Shown in pieces: positions 1 through 6,952 of a stretch of 32,727 nt of DNA. The first letter of the stretch is position 1. Each line of letters opens with the position of its first letter. The notes below the pieces were generated by a model. The model ran no database searches, was not told where the DNA came from, and saw only the letters and a program-made list of their open reading frames with translations. This stretch comes from Clostridia bacterium (GTDB taxonomy: Bacteria > Bacillota > Clostridia > Oscillospirales > Butyricicoccaceae): the NCBI GenBank assembly GCA_017521295.1, contig JAFXDF010000057.1, forward strand, positions 1 through 32,727, read 5' to 3'. Made by a program: the position numbers and the translations under genes.

Positions 1-2
1 CT

Positions 3-104
3 GGAATTAAAACAATACTCAATTCCGCAGATATGAAAGCAATTCCTTTGTATGAAAGAGTGGGTTTCCATACTTCATCAACAATTATGTACATAGACCT
101 TTAA
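3..104 (+). CDS. GNAT family N-acetyltransferase, C-terminal fragment
   Basis: The window opens inside a reading frame whose last 33 codons run to a TAA at 102-104. The peptide contains A-I-P-L-Y-E-R-V-G-F followed by a short beta-strand-like end (TIMYIDL). N/A-x-x-L-Y-x-x-x-G-F is the typical alpha4-beta7 end of GNAT acetyltransferases, which use acetyl-CoA to acetylate amines. Only this tail is visible, so the substrate cannot be judged. Codon use is clearly AT-rich, unlike the GC-rich genes that follow, which hints at a different origin. The family call is fairly safe for such a short piece; nothing further can be said. Confidence 0.6.
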   Translation, partial: GIKTILNSADMKAIPLYERVGFHTSSTIMYIDL

Positions 105-126
105 ATTCAAATTGATTTGACAATAA

Positions 127-190
127 GACAAATTCCAATTTGTCGAACAGATAGAGGGCGCACTTCTATACACCGTTCGGTGTAGTGCGT
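127..190. repeat. Two short inverted repeats in AT-rich spacer
   Basis: A perfect 8-bp inverted repeat (gacaaatt-cc-aatttgtc) lies at 127-144. A second hairpin at about 159-190 pairs tacaccg with cggtgta and, beyond a bulge, cgcac with gtgcg. Neither is followed by a clear T-run on the plus strand, so they may be decayed terminators or operators near the end of the acetyltransferase gene. The rest of 105-303 contains no credible gene. Confidence 0.4.
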
Positions 191-213
191 ATGATGCTGC
201 AACACGATTATGG

Positions 214-252
214 AAATAAAATCCTCCCTATGAAAATCTCATAGGGAGGATT
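214..252 (-). terminator. Rho-independent terminator of the murF-ddl operon
   Basis: A perfect 14-bp stem (220-233 with 239-252, loop of 5) is followed on the minus strand by a T-rich stretch. It lies about 50 bases downstream of the ddl stop. A smaller hairpin at 267-283 (ctcccg/cgggag) sits between it and ddl. Confidence 0.65.
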
Positions 253-303
253 AACTGTTTTACGGACTCCCGCCAAACGGGAGGGGCGCTTTCTGTTTTG
301 CGC

Positions 304-1521
304 TTATACCTTTTTGCCGCTCTTGGCGCCGCCGATGCGGGCGCTCTGGAGCAGGTTGGTCTCAAAGGAGGTGTGCAGCAGGCTCTGCTGCCGCTGGCGT
401 TTGAGGGCCAGGTGGATCATCTCGTCCATCAGCCCGGTGAAGTCCAGGCCGCTCTTTTCCCACAGGTAAAAGGCCAGAGAGCCGGGGATGGTGTTGATCT
501 CGTTGGCGAACAGCTCGCCGGTTTCGTTGTCCAGCAAAAAGTCGATGCGGGAGCAGCCGCAGGCGCCGATGGCACGGAAGGCGTCGATGGCCAGCTGCTG
601 CACCTTTTTGGACATCTCTTCGGGCAGGTCGGCGGGCACCACGCGGGCCAGGGACTGCATACCCTTGCTGCCGCCCCCCGATTTGGCGCCGGTCTTGCCG
701 GTTTTGCCCCCCGACTGGTACTTGTCGGCATAGGTGAGGATGTCGGTGGCGTTCAGGGGCTCTTCGCAGACCGAGGCCCGGGCCTCTTCGTCGTCGCCCA
801 GCACGGCGCAGTTGATCTCCCGGAGATTCTGCACTGCCCGCTCGGCCAGCACCGCGCGGCTGTAGAGAAAGGCGTCCTCCAGACCCTCCAGCAGGGCGGC
901 CCGGTCACGGCACTTGTGGATGCCCACGCTGCTGCCCAGATTGTAGGGCTTGATGATGGCAGGATAGCCCACCGCCTGCTCAATGGCCTGGGCGGCGGCT
1001 TCGGGATCGGTGAAATACTGGCTCTGGGTGACCTTGACGCCCTCCACACAGGGCACGCCGTGGAGCTTGAACATGGCCTTGGAGGCCCATTTGTCCATGC
1101 CGATGGCGCTGGATGTCACGTCGGGGCCGGTGTAGGGGAGACCCAGCCGCTCAAAGTGGGCCTGCATGACCCCGTCCTCGCCGCCGGTGCCGTGATAGAT
1201 GGGCAGGGCCACATCCACGCCGGACACCACGCTGGAGCCAAAGCGCTTCTGTTTGGCCAGCACCAGCTGGACCTCATTGCCCTCCTTCTGGAGCACCACC
1301 TTCCGGGCCTTGCTCAGAGCTTCGGGGATGTTGCGGTAGCTTTCCAGGTCGGAGAGATGGTCGCCGGTGTACAGGTCGCCGTTTTTGGCGGTATAGACGG
1401 GGATCACCTGGTAGCGGTCCTTGTTCAGAGCCTGGATGGCCTGCATGGCGGTGATCACCGAAACTTCGTGTTCAACGCTGGGGCCGCCGAAAAAGACGGC
1501 CGCGCGGATCTTGGAAACCAT
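304..1521 (-). CDS. ddl: D-alanine--D-alanine ligase
   Basis: This ATP-grasp enzyme joins two D-alanines in the cytoplasm to make the dipeptide that ends peptidoglycan stem peptides. The 405 residues show the N-terminal signature FGGPSVEHEVS (11-21), GTGGEDG (111-117), the ATP-binding stretch IIKPYNLGSSVG (189-200), the metal- and phosphate-binding end RIDFLL (325-330) and NEINTIPGS (340-348). In the omega loop the Y-A-D-K-Y segment (264-268) matches the Tyr-containing element of D-Ala-D-Ala enzymes, favouring D-Ala over D-lactate. It is followed by an unusual Gly/Lys/Ser-rich insertion (about 269-288). The start is set by AAAGGAGG six bases before ATG. It is the last gene of the operon with the MurF-like ligase, whose product step uses D-Ala-D-Ala. 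The C-terminal tail (375-405) is basic and longer than usual. Confidence 0.93.
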   Translation of the reverse strand: MVSKIRAAVFFGGPSVEHEVSVITAMQAIQALNKDRYQVIPVYTAKNGDLYTGDHLSDLESYRNIPEALSKARKVVLQKEGNEVQLVLAKQKRFGSSVVSGVDVALPIYHGTGGEDGVMQAHFERLGLPYTGPDVTSSAIGMDKWASKAMFKLHGVPCVEGVKVTQSQYFTDPEAAAQAIEQAVGYPAIIKPYNLGSSVGIHKCRDRAALLEGLEDAFLYSRAVLAERAVQNLREINCAVLGDDEEARASVCEEPLNATDILTYADKYQSGGKTGKTGAKSGGGSKGMQSLARVVPADLPEEMSKKVQQLAIDAFRAIGACGCSRIDFLLDNETGELFANEINTIPGSLAFYLWEKSGLDFTGLMDEMIHLALKRQRQQSLLHTSFETNLLQSARIGGAKSGKKV

Positions 1522-1542
1522 AGATTGCCTCCTTTGGGAGTG

Positions 1543-1902
1543 TTATTGGCCCAGCATAAAGAGATTGCCCAGGCACAAAAGGGTGCCGAACACCATCAGG
1601 AAAAAGCCGGCCCACTTGGACTGCCGGTAGCCCGAAATGCCGTTGATGGCAAAGGCGGCGCCCAAAATGGCGATGATCAGATAACGGGCGGTCTGGGAGG
1701 GAAGGACCTTCACCAGCATCAGCACCACCACAACGGCAAACACCGCCAGCAGCACCCGGTTGATCTTGGGGGACATTTTGGAAAATTTATAGGAGATGTC
1801 GTCAGCCATCAGATGCAGCTTCTGCCGCCGGGGGTTTATGTGGGCATAGGGGTTGGCGGCAGGCTCTTTTTTCTTGTTGTTGCGCTTTTTCTGTTTGCTC
1901 AT
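1543..1902 (-). CDS. Small membrane protein of unknown function between murF-like and ddl
   Basis: This is a protein of 119 residues that I do not recognise. The first 45 residues are highly charged, with a Lys/Arg/Asn-rich start (KKRNNKKK) likely to stay in the cytoplasm. They are followed by about three hydrophobic segments (near 48-67, 72-92 and 97-117), ending almost at the C-terminus. The ATG at 1902 is chosen because AAAGGAAG stands just upstream; the frame stays open further upstream but without a comparable site. It begins 14 bases after the Mur-ligase stop and ends 21 bases before ddl, so it is surely cotranscribed with them. An accessory role in envelope assembly is inferred only from position. 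Confidence 0.75.
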   Translation of the reverse strand: MSKQKKRNNKKKEPAANPYAHINPRRQKLHLMADDISYKFSKMSPKINRVLLAVFAVVVVLMLVKVLPSQTARYLIIAILGAAFAINGISGYRQSKWAGFFLMVFGTLLCLGNLFMLGQ

Positions 1903-1916
1903 AGGGGACACTTCCT

Positions 1917-3521
1917 TTAATAGTTGTCGGTGAGGTCGTTCAGCAGCAGCACCATCTTGCTGTCGCCGGAGAGGCTTCTGGCCAGCTCCATGGCCTGCTG
2001 CACGGTGGCGGCAGAATGGATGCTGTCCCGGTGGAGGCCGCCCTCCCGGGCGCCCTTGCAGATGGCATCTACCCGGTCGCTTTCGCCCACGGTGATCAGA
2101 TGGTGGCAGCAATCGGCCGCCTGCCGGCCCAGGGTCTGGTTGAACTCCAGCTCCTGGTCGCCCAGCTCCACCAGGCCGGGGGTGATGACGATGCGGGTGC
2201 CCCGGCACAGGGCCAGGGTCTCCAGGGCGTTTTTGGCGCCGGCGGGATTGGAGTTGTAGGCGTCGTCGATGACGGTGAGGCCGGTCTGCCGGATGAGCTG
2301 CAGCCGGTGGGGCACGCTCTCCAGCTGACGGACGGCGGGTGCCAGCACCGACAGGGGAATGCCCAGATAATTGGCCACGGCGATGGCGCCGCAGATGTTC
2401 TGCACGTTGGCGTGACCCAGCAGCCGGGTGGAAAACTCCTGCCGGTTGCCGTCGGGGTCCTTGATGGAGAAACGGGAGCCGTTTTCGTCGATAGTAAGAT
2501 TGCTCATAGTATAATCTTTGCCGTTTATACCATAAGAAATATAGCCCTGGTGATAATCGTGGGTGCGCAGCAGCTCACTGTCGAAGTTTACAAACACCGG
2601 GCCCTTGTCCTTAACGGCTTCGGCCAGCTCCAGCTTGCCCTGCAGCACTCGCTTCTGGGAGCCGAAGGTCTCCAGATGCTGGGGGCCCACCGAGGTGATG
2701 ACGCCCATGGTGGGCTTGGCCAGGTCACAGACCTCCTTGATGTCGCCCACATGGCGGGCGCCCATTTCGCACAGGAAGATCTCGTGAGTGGGGCGGAGGC
2801 CCTCACGCACCGCCCGGGTGACGCCCAGGGTGGTGTTGTAGTTGCCGGGGGTCATATACACATTGTACCGGGTGGACAGCAGTCGGTGGAGGAAGTACTT
2901 GGTACTGGTCTTGCCGTAGCTGCCGGTGATGCCGATGACCTTGAGGTCGGGGCGGGAAGCCAGGATCTTGCGGGCATCCTTGATATAGTGGTTGTTGATG
3001 GCCTTTTCGATGGGGCTCATCAGGTCGTTGTACAGCATGACCAGCCGGTGCTGGTTATACAAAAACAGCACCAGGGCCACCGAGGTGTACAGCACGCCCA
3101 GCATGACCACCAGACCGCTCTGCAGCATGATGCCGGTGAGCAGCAGGGTGGTGGTGACATAATCGGTGAGAGAGACCCAGGCCACCGTCACCACCACGGC
3201 ACAGGCCAGCAGGCGCTTGACGCGAGGGGTGTAGACCAGGGGCTTTTTGGCCTTCTGAGGCCGGTTCACCAGCACCCAGAGGCCGGCGCCGGCGGCGAAC
3301 AGAAGGGGCTGGGCGTCCAGACTCATGCCGCCCAGCAGCATGAGGGCGCAGGGCACCAGCCGCTTGGCGTTCCAATAGGTCTTTTGATGGGTGTGGAGAT
3401 AGTTGCCGTAGGACAGGTCCTGGTAGGAGTTCAGCTGGAACATATGCAGAGCCTGCCGCAGGGCAAGGAAGGTACACAGGCCGAAGGAGGCCCAGATCAC
3501 AAGGTTGTAAAGCCAGAGCAT
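1917..3521 (-). CDS. Membrane-anchored MurF-like Mur ligase
   Basis: The protein has 534 residues. The N-terminal ~165 hold about five hydrophobic segments (near 3-22, 55-70, 72-86, 103-122 and 125-157). A Mur ligase core follows: P-loop GITGSYGKTS (197-206, Lys204), the conserved MTPGNYNTTLGV and CEMGARHVGDI blocks, HANVQNICGA of the central domain, and the C-terminal ligase domain with the DDAYNSNPAGA motif typical of MurF. MurF adds D-Ala-D-Ala to UDP-MurNAc-tripeptide using ATP, so the position just ahead of ddl fits. The usual N-terminal UDP-MurNAc-binding domain of MurF is absent; membrane helices take its place. It could be the functional MurF of this lineage or a paralogue acting on a lipid-linked or other substrate. 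AAGGAGG before ATG 3521 supports the start. Confidence 0.85.
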   Translation of the reverse strand: MLWLYNLVIWASFGLCTFLALRQALHMFQLNSYQDLSYGNYLHTHQKTYWNAKRLVPCALMLLGGMSLDAQPLLFAAGAGLWVLVNRPQKAKKPLVYTPRVKRLLACAVVVTVAWVSLTDYVTTTLLLTGIMLQSGLVVMLGVLYTSVALVLFLYNQHRLVMLYNDLMSPIEKAINNHYIKDARKILASRPDLKVIGITGSYGKTSTKYFLHRLLSTRYNVYMTPGNYNTTLGVTRAVREGLRPTHEIFLCEMGARHVGDIKEVCDLAKPTMGVITSVGPQHLETFGSQKRVLQGKLELAEAVKDKGPVFVNFDSELLRTHDYHQGYISYGINGKDYTMSNLTIDENGSRFSIKDPDGNRQEFSTRLLGHANVQNICGAIAVANYLGIPLSVLAPAVRQLESVPHRLQLIRQTGLTVIDDAYNSNPAGAKNALETLALCRGTRIVITPGLVELGDQELEFNQTLGRQAADCCHHLITVGESDRVDAICKGAREGGLHRDSIHSAATVQQAMELARSLSGDSKMVLLLNDLTDNY

Positions 3522-3533
3522 AGAGGGCCTCCT

Positions 3534-4301
3534 TTACAGAAACGCGCGCAGCACGGCGGAGAACTGGGGCCAGTTGTCGGCGTAGCTGAAGTGGCCGGCG
3601 CCCCGGATCACCGCCAGGCCGGCGTTGGGCATCAGCTTTTCCATGATCTGTCCGTGCTCCAGGGGAGTGGCGGTGTCGTTTTCGCCCCAGATCAGCAGCA
3701 CTTCTGCTGTGATGGAGGGCATCCGGTCGGTATAGTCCAGGGGCAGTACGTTGTTCATGGTCTGACGCATGATGGGGGTGGCTGCCTTGTAGTCGGCGCT
3801 GGAGCGTTTGTCCCGCAGCTCTTCGTACAGGTCGCCGAACAGGGGGGCGGTCAGCTTGCTCGTGCCCAGGAACTTGACGGCCTTGTAGCCGGCCTGCTGC
3901 AGCTTTTTGGAGGGGGCAGCGGCCTTGCGCACGCCGGTGGCGTCAAAGAACACCGCCTTTTGGCAGCGAATGGGGCAGTCCCGGTCGGTGAGCAGGCGCA
4001 GGGCGATGCGGCCGCCGTGAGAATGGCACATGAGGATGACCTCGTCCAGCTTGAGCTCCCGGCACAGATCCAGGGTAAAGGCCACGTAATCATCGATGGT
4101 CAGGGGCTGTTTGGGCTCCTCGGTCTGGCCCACGCCGGGCATGTCAAAGGCCACCACCCGGTACTGCAGCTGATGCAGCAGGTCAAAAATGGGCTGATAC
4201 AGGCCGATTTCGGCGCCCCAGCCGTGCAGGAAGAGCACCGTGCCCTTTGTGCCGGGCAGGTCGATATAATGGGTGGAAAGTCCCCGGATGTGGGTCTGCA
4301 A
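3534..4301 (-). CDS. Alpha/beta hydrolase, TTG start
   Basis: A cytoplasmic alpha/beta-hydrolase of 255 residues. Visible elements are the oxyanion-hole HGWG (26-29), the nucleophile elbow C-H-S-H-G (Ser94), Asp209 in GENDT and His237 in GAGHFSY, so a full Ser-Asp-His triad is present. The elbow has Cys where the first Gly of G-x-S-x-G is normal. The start is TTG at 4301, supported by GAGGTG seven bases upstream and by a promoter at 4338-4366. It is the first gene of the operon leading into the MurF-like ligase (12-base gap). The substrate is unknown; ester or amide hydrolysis is all that can be inferred. Linkage to wall-precursor genes suggests a related metabolite, but this is only context. 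Confidence 0.82.
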   Translation of the reverse strand: MQTHIRGLSTHYIDLPGTKGTVLFLHGWGAEIGLYQPIFDLLHQLQYRVVAFDMPGVGQTEEPKQPLTIDDYVAFTLDLCRELKLDEVILMCHSHGGRIALRLLTDRDCPIRCQKAVFFDATGVRKAAAPSKKLQQAGYKAVKFLGTSKLTAPLFGDLYEELRDKRSSADYKAATPIMRQTMNNVLPLDYTDRMPSITAEVLLIWGENDTATPLEHGQIMEKLMPNAGLAVIRGAGHFSYADNWPQFSAVLRAFL

Positions 4302-4337
4302 AACAGGTCACCTCGAATAAAAGAATAGTATCAAAAT

Positions 4338-4366
4338 ATTATACCATGGGAAAAGAACGGGAACAA
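4338..4366 (-). promoter_or_regulatory. Sigma-A promoter of the hydrolase-murF-ddl operon
   Basis: On the minus strand a -35 TTGTTC (4361-4366) is separated by 17 bases from a perfect -10 TATAAT (4338-4343). Transcription would start near 4331, leaving a leader of about 30 bases before the TTG start at 4301. Confidence 0.75.
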
Positions 4367-4376
4367 GAATTTTTTG

Positions 4377-4946
4377 TCAGAAGCAGGCCGTATCCTTTCG
4401 ATAGGGCAGGGGCATGTTGATGGGAACGATGGAGTTGAGAAAGGCGATGAACTTTTCAAACGCCGCCAGATCGAAATCGGCCTGTGAACAGGCAATTTCA
4501 AACTCGGTCTCGTCATAAAAGTTAAACCATCCGGTTTGCTGGAAGCCGTTTCTCAAATAAAAATCACGGCGGCGCAGGCGCAGCGTGTTGTTTTCGGCAG
4601 CTTCATCGGGCGCTTCAAATTCGACCACGATCTGCCCTTCCGGATAGAATTGCTTGAGCAAAGACAGCGCCCTGCTGCCGACGCCGCCCGAGCGTTTGGT
4701 CTGAGAAATGGCAAAATAGGCCAGATAACGGATGCTGCCCAGCTTGCGCACGGCAAAAAAGCCCAGCAGCTCCTGCGCTTCATAAATGCCGATCATATCC
4801 AGATTGCTGCCGTCATTGGAGTCAAACAACCCGTCAATGGATGCCCGCTCGCTGGGCGGGAAGGCCTCCTGGTTGATGAGGACCAGCTGGGGGATGTCCG
4901 GACAGTCCCGCGTCAGCAAGCGGAGCTGGATGGTAGAAAGAGCCAT
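4377..4946 (-). CDS. GNAT family N-acetyltransferase
   Basis: A cytoplasmic acetyltransferase-like protein of 189 residues. The middle shows strand-turn-helix features of the GNAT acetyl-CoA site: YLAYFAIS, then Q-T-K-R-S-G-G-V-G-S-R-A-L (R/Q-x-x-G-x-G/A motif A), followed by VVEFEAPDE and F-Y-L-R-N-G-F, the late GNAT helix-strand motif. The ATG at 4946 lies only two bases after the stop of the upstream creatininase-family gene, and AAGGTG inside that gene's last codons provides the ribosome site, so the two are translationally coupled. The substrate cannot be told from sequence. The family is assigned confidently, the role is not. Confidence 0.82.
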   Translation of the reverse strand: MALSTIQLRLLTRDCPDIPQLVLINQEAFPPSERASIDGLFDSNDGSNLDMIGIYEAQELLGFFAVRKLGSIRYLAYFAISQTKRSGGVGSRALSLLKQFYPEGQIVVEFEAPDEAAENNTLRLRRRDFYLRNGFQQTGWFNFYDETEFEIACSQADFDLAAFEKFIAFLNSIVPINMPLPYRKDTACF

Positions 4947-4948
4947 GC

Positions 4949-5713
4949 TTACACCTTCATCTGCCAGATGACCTCGTCGGAGAGGATCTCCACCAGTTTT
5001 TTGGTGGTGGCGTCGGCCAGGGCGATGCCCTTTTCCTTTGTGGCGGCGCAGCTGTTGCCCATAACGCCGTTGGCGGTGTGGGCTTCCATCCGGTGGAAGG
5101 TATGCAGCACGCCCTCATCCTCCCAGGCGGTGCAGCCGCCGCCGTAGCCGGAGGTCTCCTTGTAGATGGGGTCCACCAGGCTTTCGTCATAGGCCAGCAT
5201 GAGGGAGGTCTCGCTCTCGCAGGCGTGGTTCATGCCGGTCTGGGTGTCCAGATAGGGGGCCTCGGGCACCACAATGTATTCCAGGAAATAGACAGGGAAG
5301 CCCAGCTCCAGGTTGATGTCCACCAGAGCGGCCTTGGTGGGGGCGATGTTGCCGCCGTGGCCGTTAATGATGGCCATCCGCTTGAAGCCGTGGGCGGCGA
5401 TGGCCCGGCACTGCTCCTGGAGGCACTCCATATAGGTCCGGGGCCGCAGGCTCAGGCTGCCGGGGAAGCTCATATGGTGCATGGAATTGGCGATGGCAAA
5501 GGTGGGGGCCACCAGGGCGGGGATGCCCTTTTCCTGCAGGCCCTGGGCGGCGCGCTCGGCAAACCAGGTGGCCAGAATGGCATCGGTGCCCACCGGCAGG
5601 TGGGGGCCGTGCTGCTCGGTGGAGCCGGTGGGGATGAGGACGATGGCGTTGCTTTCGGCCAGAGCGCCCAGCTCCCGGCTGGTGAGATTGTCCCAGCGAT
5701 AGGTCTTTTTCAT
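4949..5713 (-). CDS. Creatininase-family metal-dependent amidohydrolase
   Basis: The 254 residues carry the creatininase-family metal site: G-S-T-E-Q-H-G-P-H-L-P-V-G-T-D (30-44, with Glu33, His35 and Asp44 as expected ligands), N-G-H-G-G-N (117-122) and H-A-C-E-S-E-T-S (163-170). The family includes creatinine amidohydrolase, formamidopyrimidine hydrolases and mycofactocin peptidase MftE; all cleave amide bonds with divalent metals. No creatine or mycofactocin genes are nearby, so the substrate is open. The ATG at 5713 is preferred over an in-frame start 18 codons upstream because AAAGGAG precedes it at suitable distance and the upstream residues match no family feature. It is coupled to the GNAT gene that follows. 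A -10 TATAAT is at 5756-5761. Confidence 0.85.
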   Translation of the reverse strand: MKKTYRWDNLTSRELGALAESNAIVLIPTGSTEQHGPHLPVGTDAILATWFAERAAQGLQEKGIPALVAPTFAIANSMHHMSFPGSLSLRPRTYMECLQEQCRAIAAHGFKRMAIINGHGGNIAPTKAALVDINLELGFPVYFLEYIVVPEAPYLDTQTGMNHACESETSLMLAYDESLVDPIYKETSGYGGGCTAWEDEGVLHTFHRMEAHTANGVMGNSCAATKEKGIALADATTKKLVEILSDEVIWQMKV

Positions 5714-5755
5714 AGGAAGATGCTCCTTTATAAATAAAATAGCGTTAACAGATAA

Positions 5756-5761
5756 ATTATA
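5756..5761 (-). promoter_or_regulatory. -10 element for the creatininase-GNAT operon
   Basis: A perfect TATAAT on the minus strand lies about 45 bases before the ATG at 5713. No good -35 hexamer is visible 16-18 bases upstream, so the promoter may need an activator or be weak. Confidence 0.5.
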
Positions 5762-5791
5762 ACACAAAGAAAAAGGTTTGCATATATCTTC

Positions 5792-5820
5792 TTGACTTTT
5801 TGCTTTCCCGGGCGCATGAT
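5792..5820 (+). promoter_or_regulatory. Promoter of cysK
   Basis: TTGACT (5792-5797), a 17-base spacer and CATGAT (5815-5820) form a plausible sigma-A promoter, with the start site near 5827. The leader is about 25 bases, too short for a riboswitch. Confidence 0.6.
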
Positions 5821-5850
5821 GATTTTAGTACAGTAAAGGAGGTTTCTCTT

Positions 5851-6783
5851 ATGAAAATATATACGTCGGTAGAACAGCTCATCGGCAAAACGCCCCTTCT
5901 GGAGCTGTGCCGCACCCAGCAGGCCCTGGGCCTGGAGGCACGGGTGCTGGTGAAGCTGGAAAAGTGCAATCCCGGCGGCAGCGTCAAGGACCGTGTGGCC
6001 CTGCAGATGGTGCTGGATGCCGAGAAAAAGGGCATTCTCAAGGAGGGTGCCACCCTCATCGAGGCCACCTCCGGCTCCACCGGCATCGGTCTGGCGGTCA
6101 TCGCTGCCACCCGAGGCTACCGCACCATCATCGTCATGCCCGACTCCATGAGCGTGGAGCGGCAGATGCTCATGCGTGCCTACGGCGCCGAAGTGGTGCT
6201 CACCCCCGGCGCAGAGGGCATGATGGGGGCCAACAAAAAGGCCGAGGAGCTGGCCGCCGCCATCCCCGGCAGCTTTATCCCTGCCCAGTTTGACAATCCC
6301 TCCAACCCTGCCGCCCATCTGGCCTCCACCGGCGCCGAGATCTGGGAGGACACCGACGGTCAGGTGGACATTTTTGTGGCCGGCGTGGGCACCGGCGGCA
6401 CCATCACCGGCACCGGCCGGTATCTCAAGGACAAAAAGCCCACCGTTAAGGTGGTTGCCGTGGAGCCCGAGGCATCACCCCTGCTGTCCGGCGGTAAGGC
6501 CGGCCCCCATCCCCTCCAGGGCATCGGGGCCAACTTCGTGCCCGCCGTGCTGGACACCGGCATCTATGACGAGATCATCCCGGTTTCCGGGGAGGCGGCC
6601 TACAGCGCCTGCCGCGCCGCCGCCCGGCAGGAGGGCATCCTGGTGGGCATCACCTCGGGTGCAGCCATCCACGCCGCCCTTCAGCTGGCAAAACGGCCGG
6701 AGAACCGGGGCAAGACCATCGTGGCCCTGCTGCCCGACACCGGCGAGCGGTACCTTTCCACCCCGGGCTTTATCGGAGAATAA
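5851..6783 (+). CDS. cysK: Cysteine synthase (O-acetylserine sulfhydrylase)
   Basis: A PLP enzyme of 310 residues that makes L-cysteine from O-acetylserine and sulfide. Lys46 in N-P-G-G-S-V-K-D-R is the PLP-bound lysine. T-S-G-S-T-G-I-G-L-A is the substrate/asparagine loop, G-T-G-G-T-I-T-G-T-G binds the PLP phosphate, and P-D-T-G-E-R-Y-L-S-T is the typical C-terminal motif; all are as in CysK. The start at ATG 5851 has AAAGGAGG eight bases upstream. It is a single-gene unit between its own promoter and a strong terminator (6792-6820). No serine acetyltransferase gene is nearby. With metY-metA at 19205-21426 the organism appears to have both direct sulfhydrylation routes. Confidence 0.95.
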   Translation: MKIYTSVEQLIGKTPLLELCRTQQALGLEARVLVKLEKCNPGGSVKDRVALQMVLDAEKKGILKEGATLIEATSGSTGIGLAVIAATRGYRTIIVMPDSMSVERQMLMRAYGAEVVLTPGAEGMMGANKKAEELAAAIPGSFIPAQFDNPSNPAAHLASTGAEIWEDTDGQVDIFVAGVGTGGTITGTGRYLKDKKPTVKVVAVEPEASPLLSGGKAGPHPLQGIGANFVPAVLDTGIYDEIIPVSGEAAYSACRAAARQEGILVGITSGAAIHAALQLAKRPENRGKTIVALLPDTGERYLSTPGFIGE

Positions 6784-6791
6784 ATATGTAT

Positions 6792-6820
6792 AAAAATCCG
6801 GCCAAGTGGCCGGATTTTTT
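6792..6820 (+). terminator. Rho-independent terminator of cysK
   Basis: A 13-bp stem (6792-6804 with 6807-6819) with a GC core (tccggcca/tggccgga) and a 2-base loop is followed by a T-run, nine bases after the cysK stop. Confidence 0.9.
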
Positions 6821-6857
6821 GCTTTAGCTCGTTAAAAAATAAATTAAATAAAAAGGC

Positions 6858-6886
6858 TTGACAAATGGTTTCTATGGGCGCATCTT
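6858..6886 (+). promoter_or_regulatory. Promoter upstream of the nhaC pseudogene
   Basis: A perfect TTGACA (6858-6863) is followed after 17 bases by CATCTT (6881-6886), a weak -10. The AT-rich stretch 6821-6952 otherwise holds only the leader and a GAAAGG ribosome site before the ATG at 6953. Confidence 0.5.
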
Positions 6887-6952
6887 ATGGAGCGTATTTA
6901 AAAATTATTCACTTTATATAAATAAAAAACCAACTCGAAAGGTCGTATCCCT

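Noticed and set aside
298..1920. A 540-codon open frame on the plus strand opposite ddl
   Set aside because: Antisense shadow of a gene with full Ddl motifs; no ribosome site and low-complexity composition.
2016..4328. A very long open frame (about 770 codons) on the plus strand opposite the MurF-like and hydrolase genes
   Set aside because: Its His/Gly/Gln-rich product resembles no family, it lies antisense to two well-supported genes, and such frames arise by third-position GC bias.
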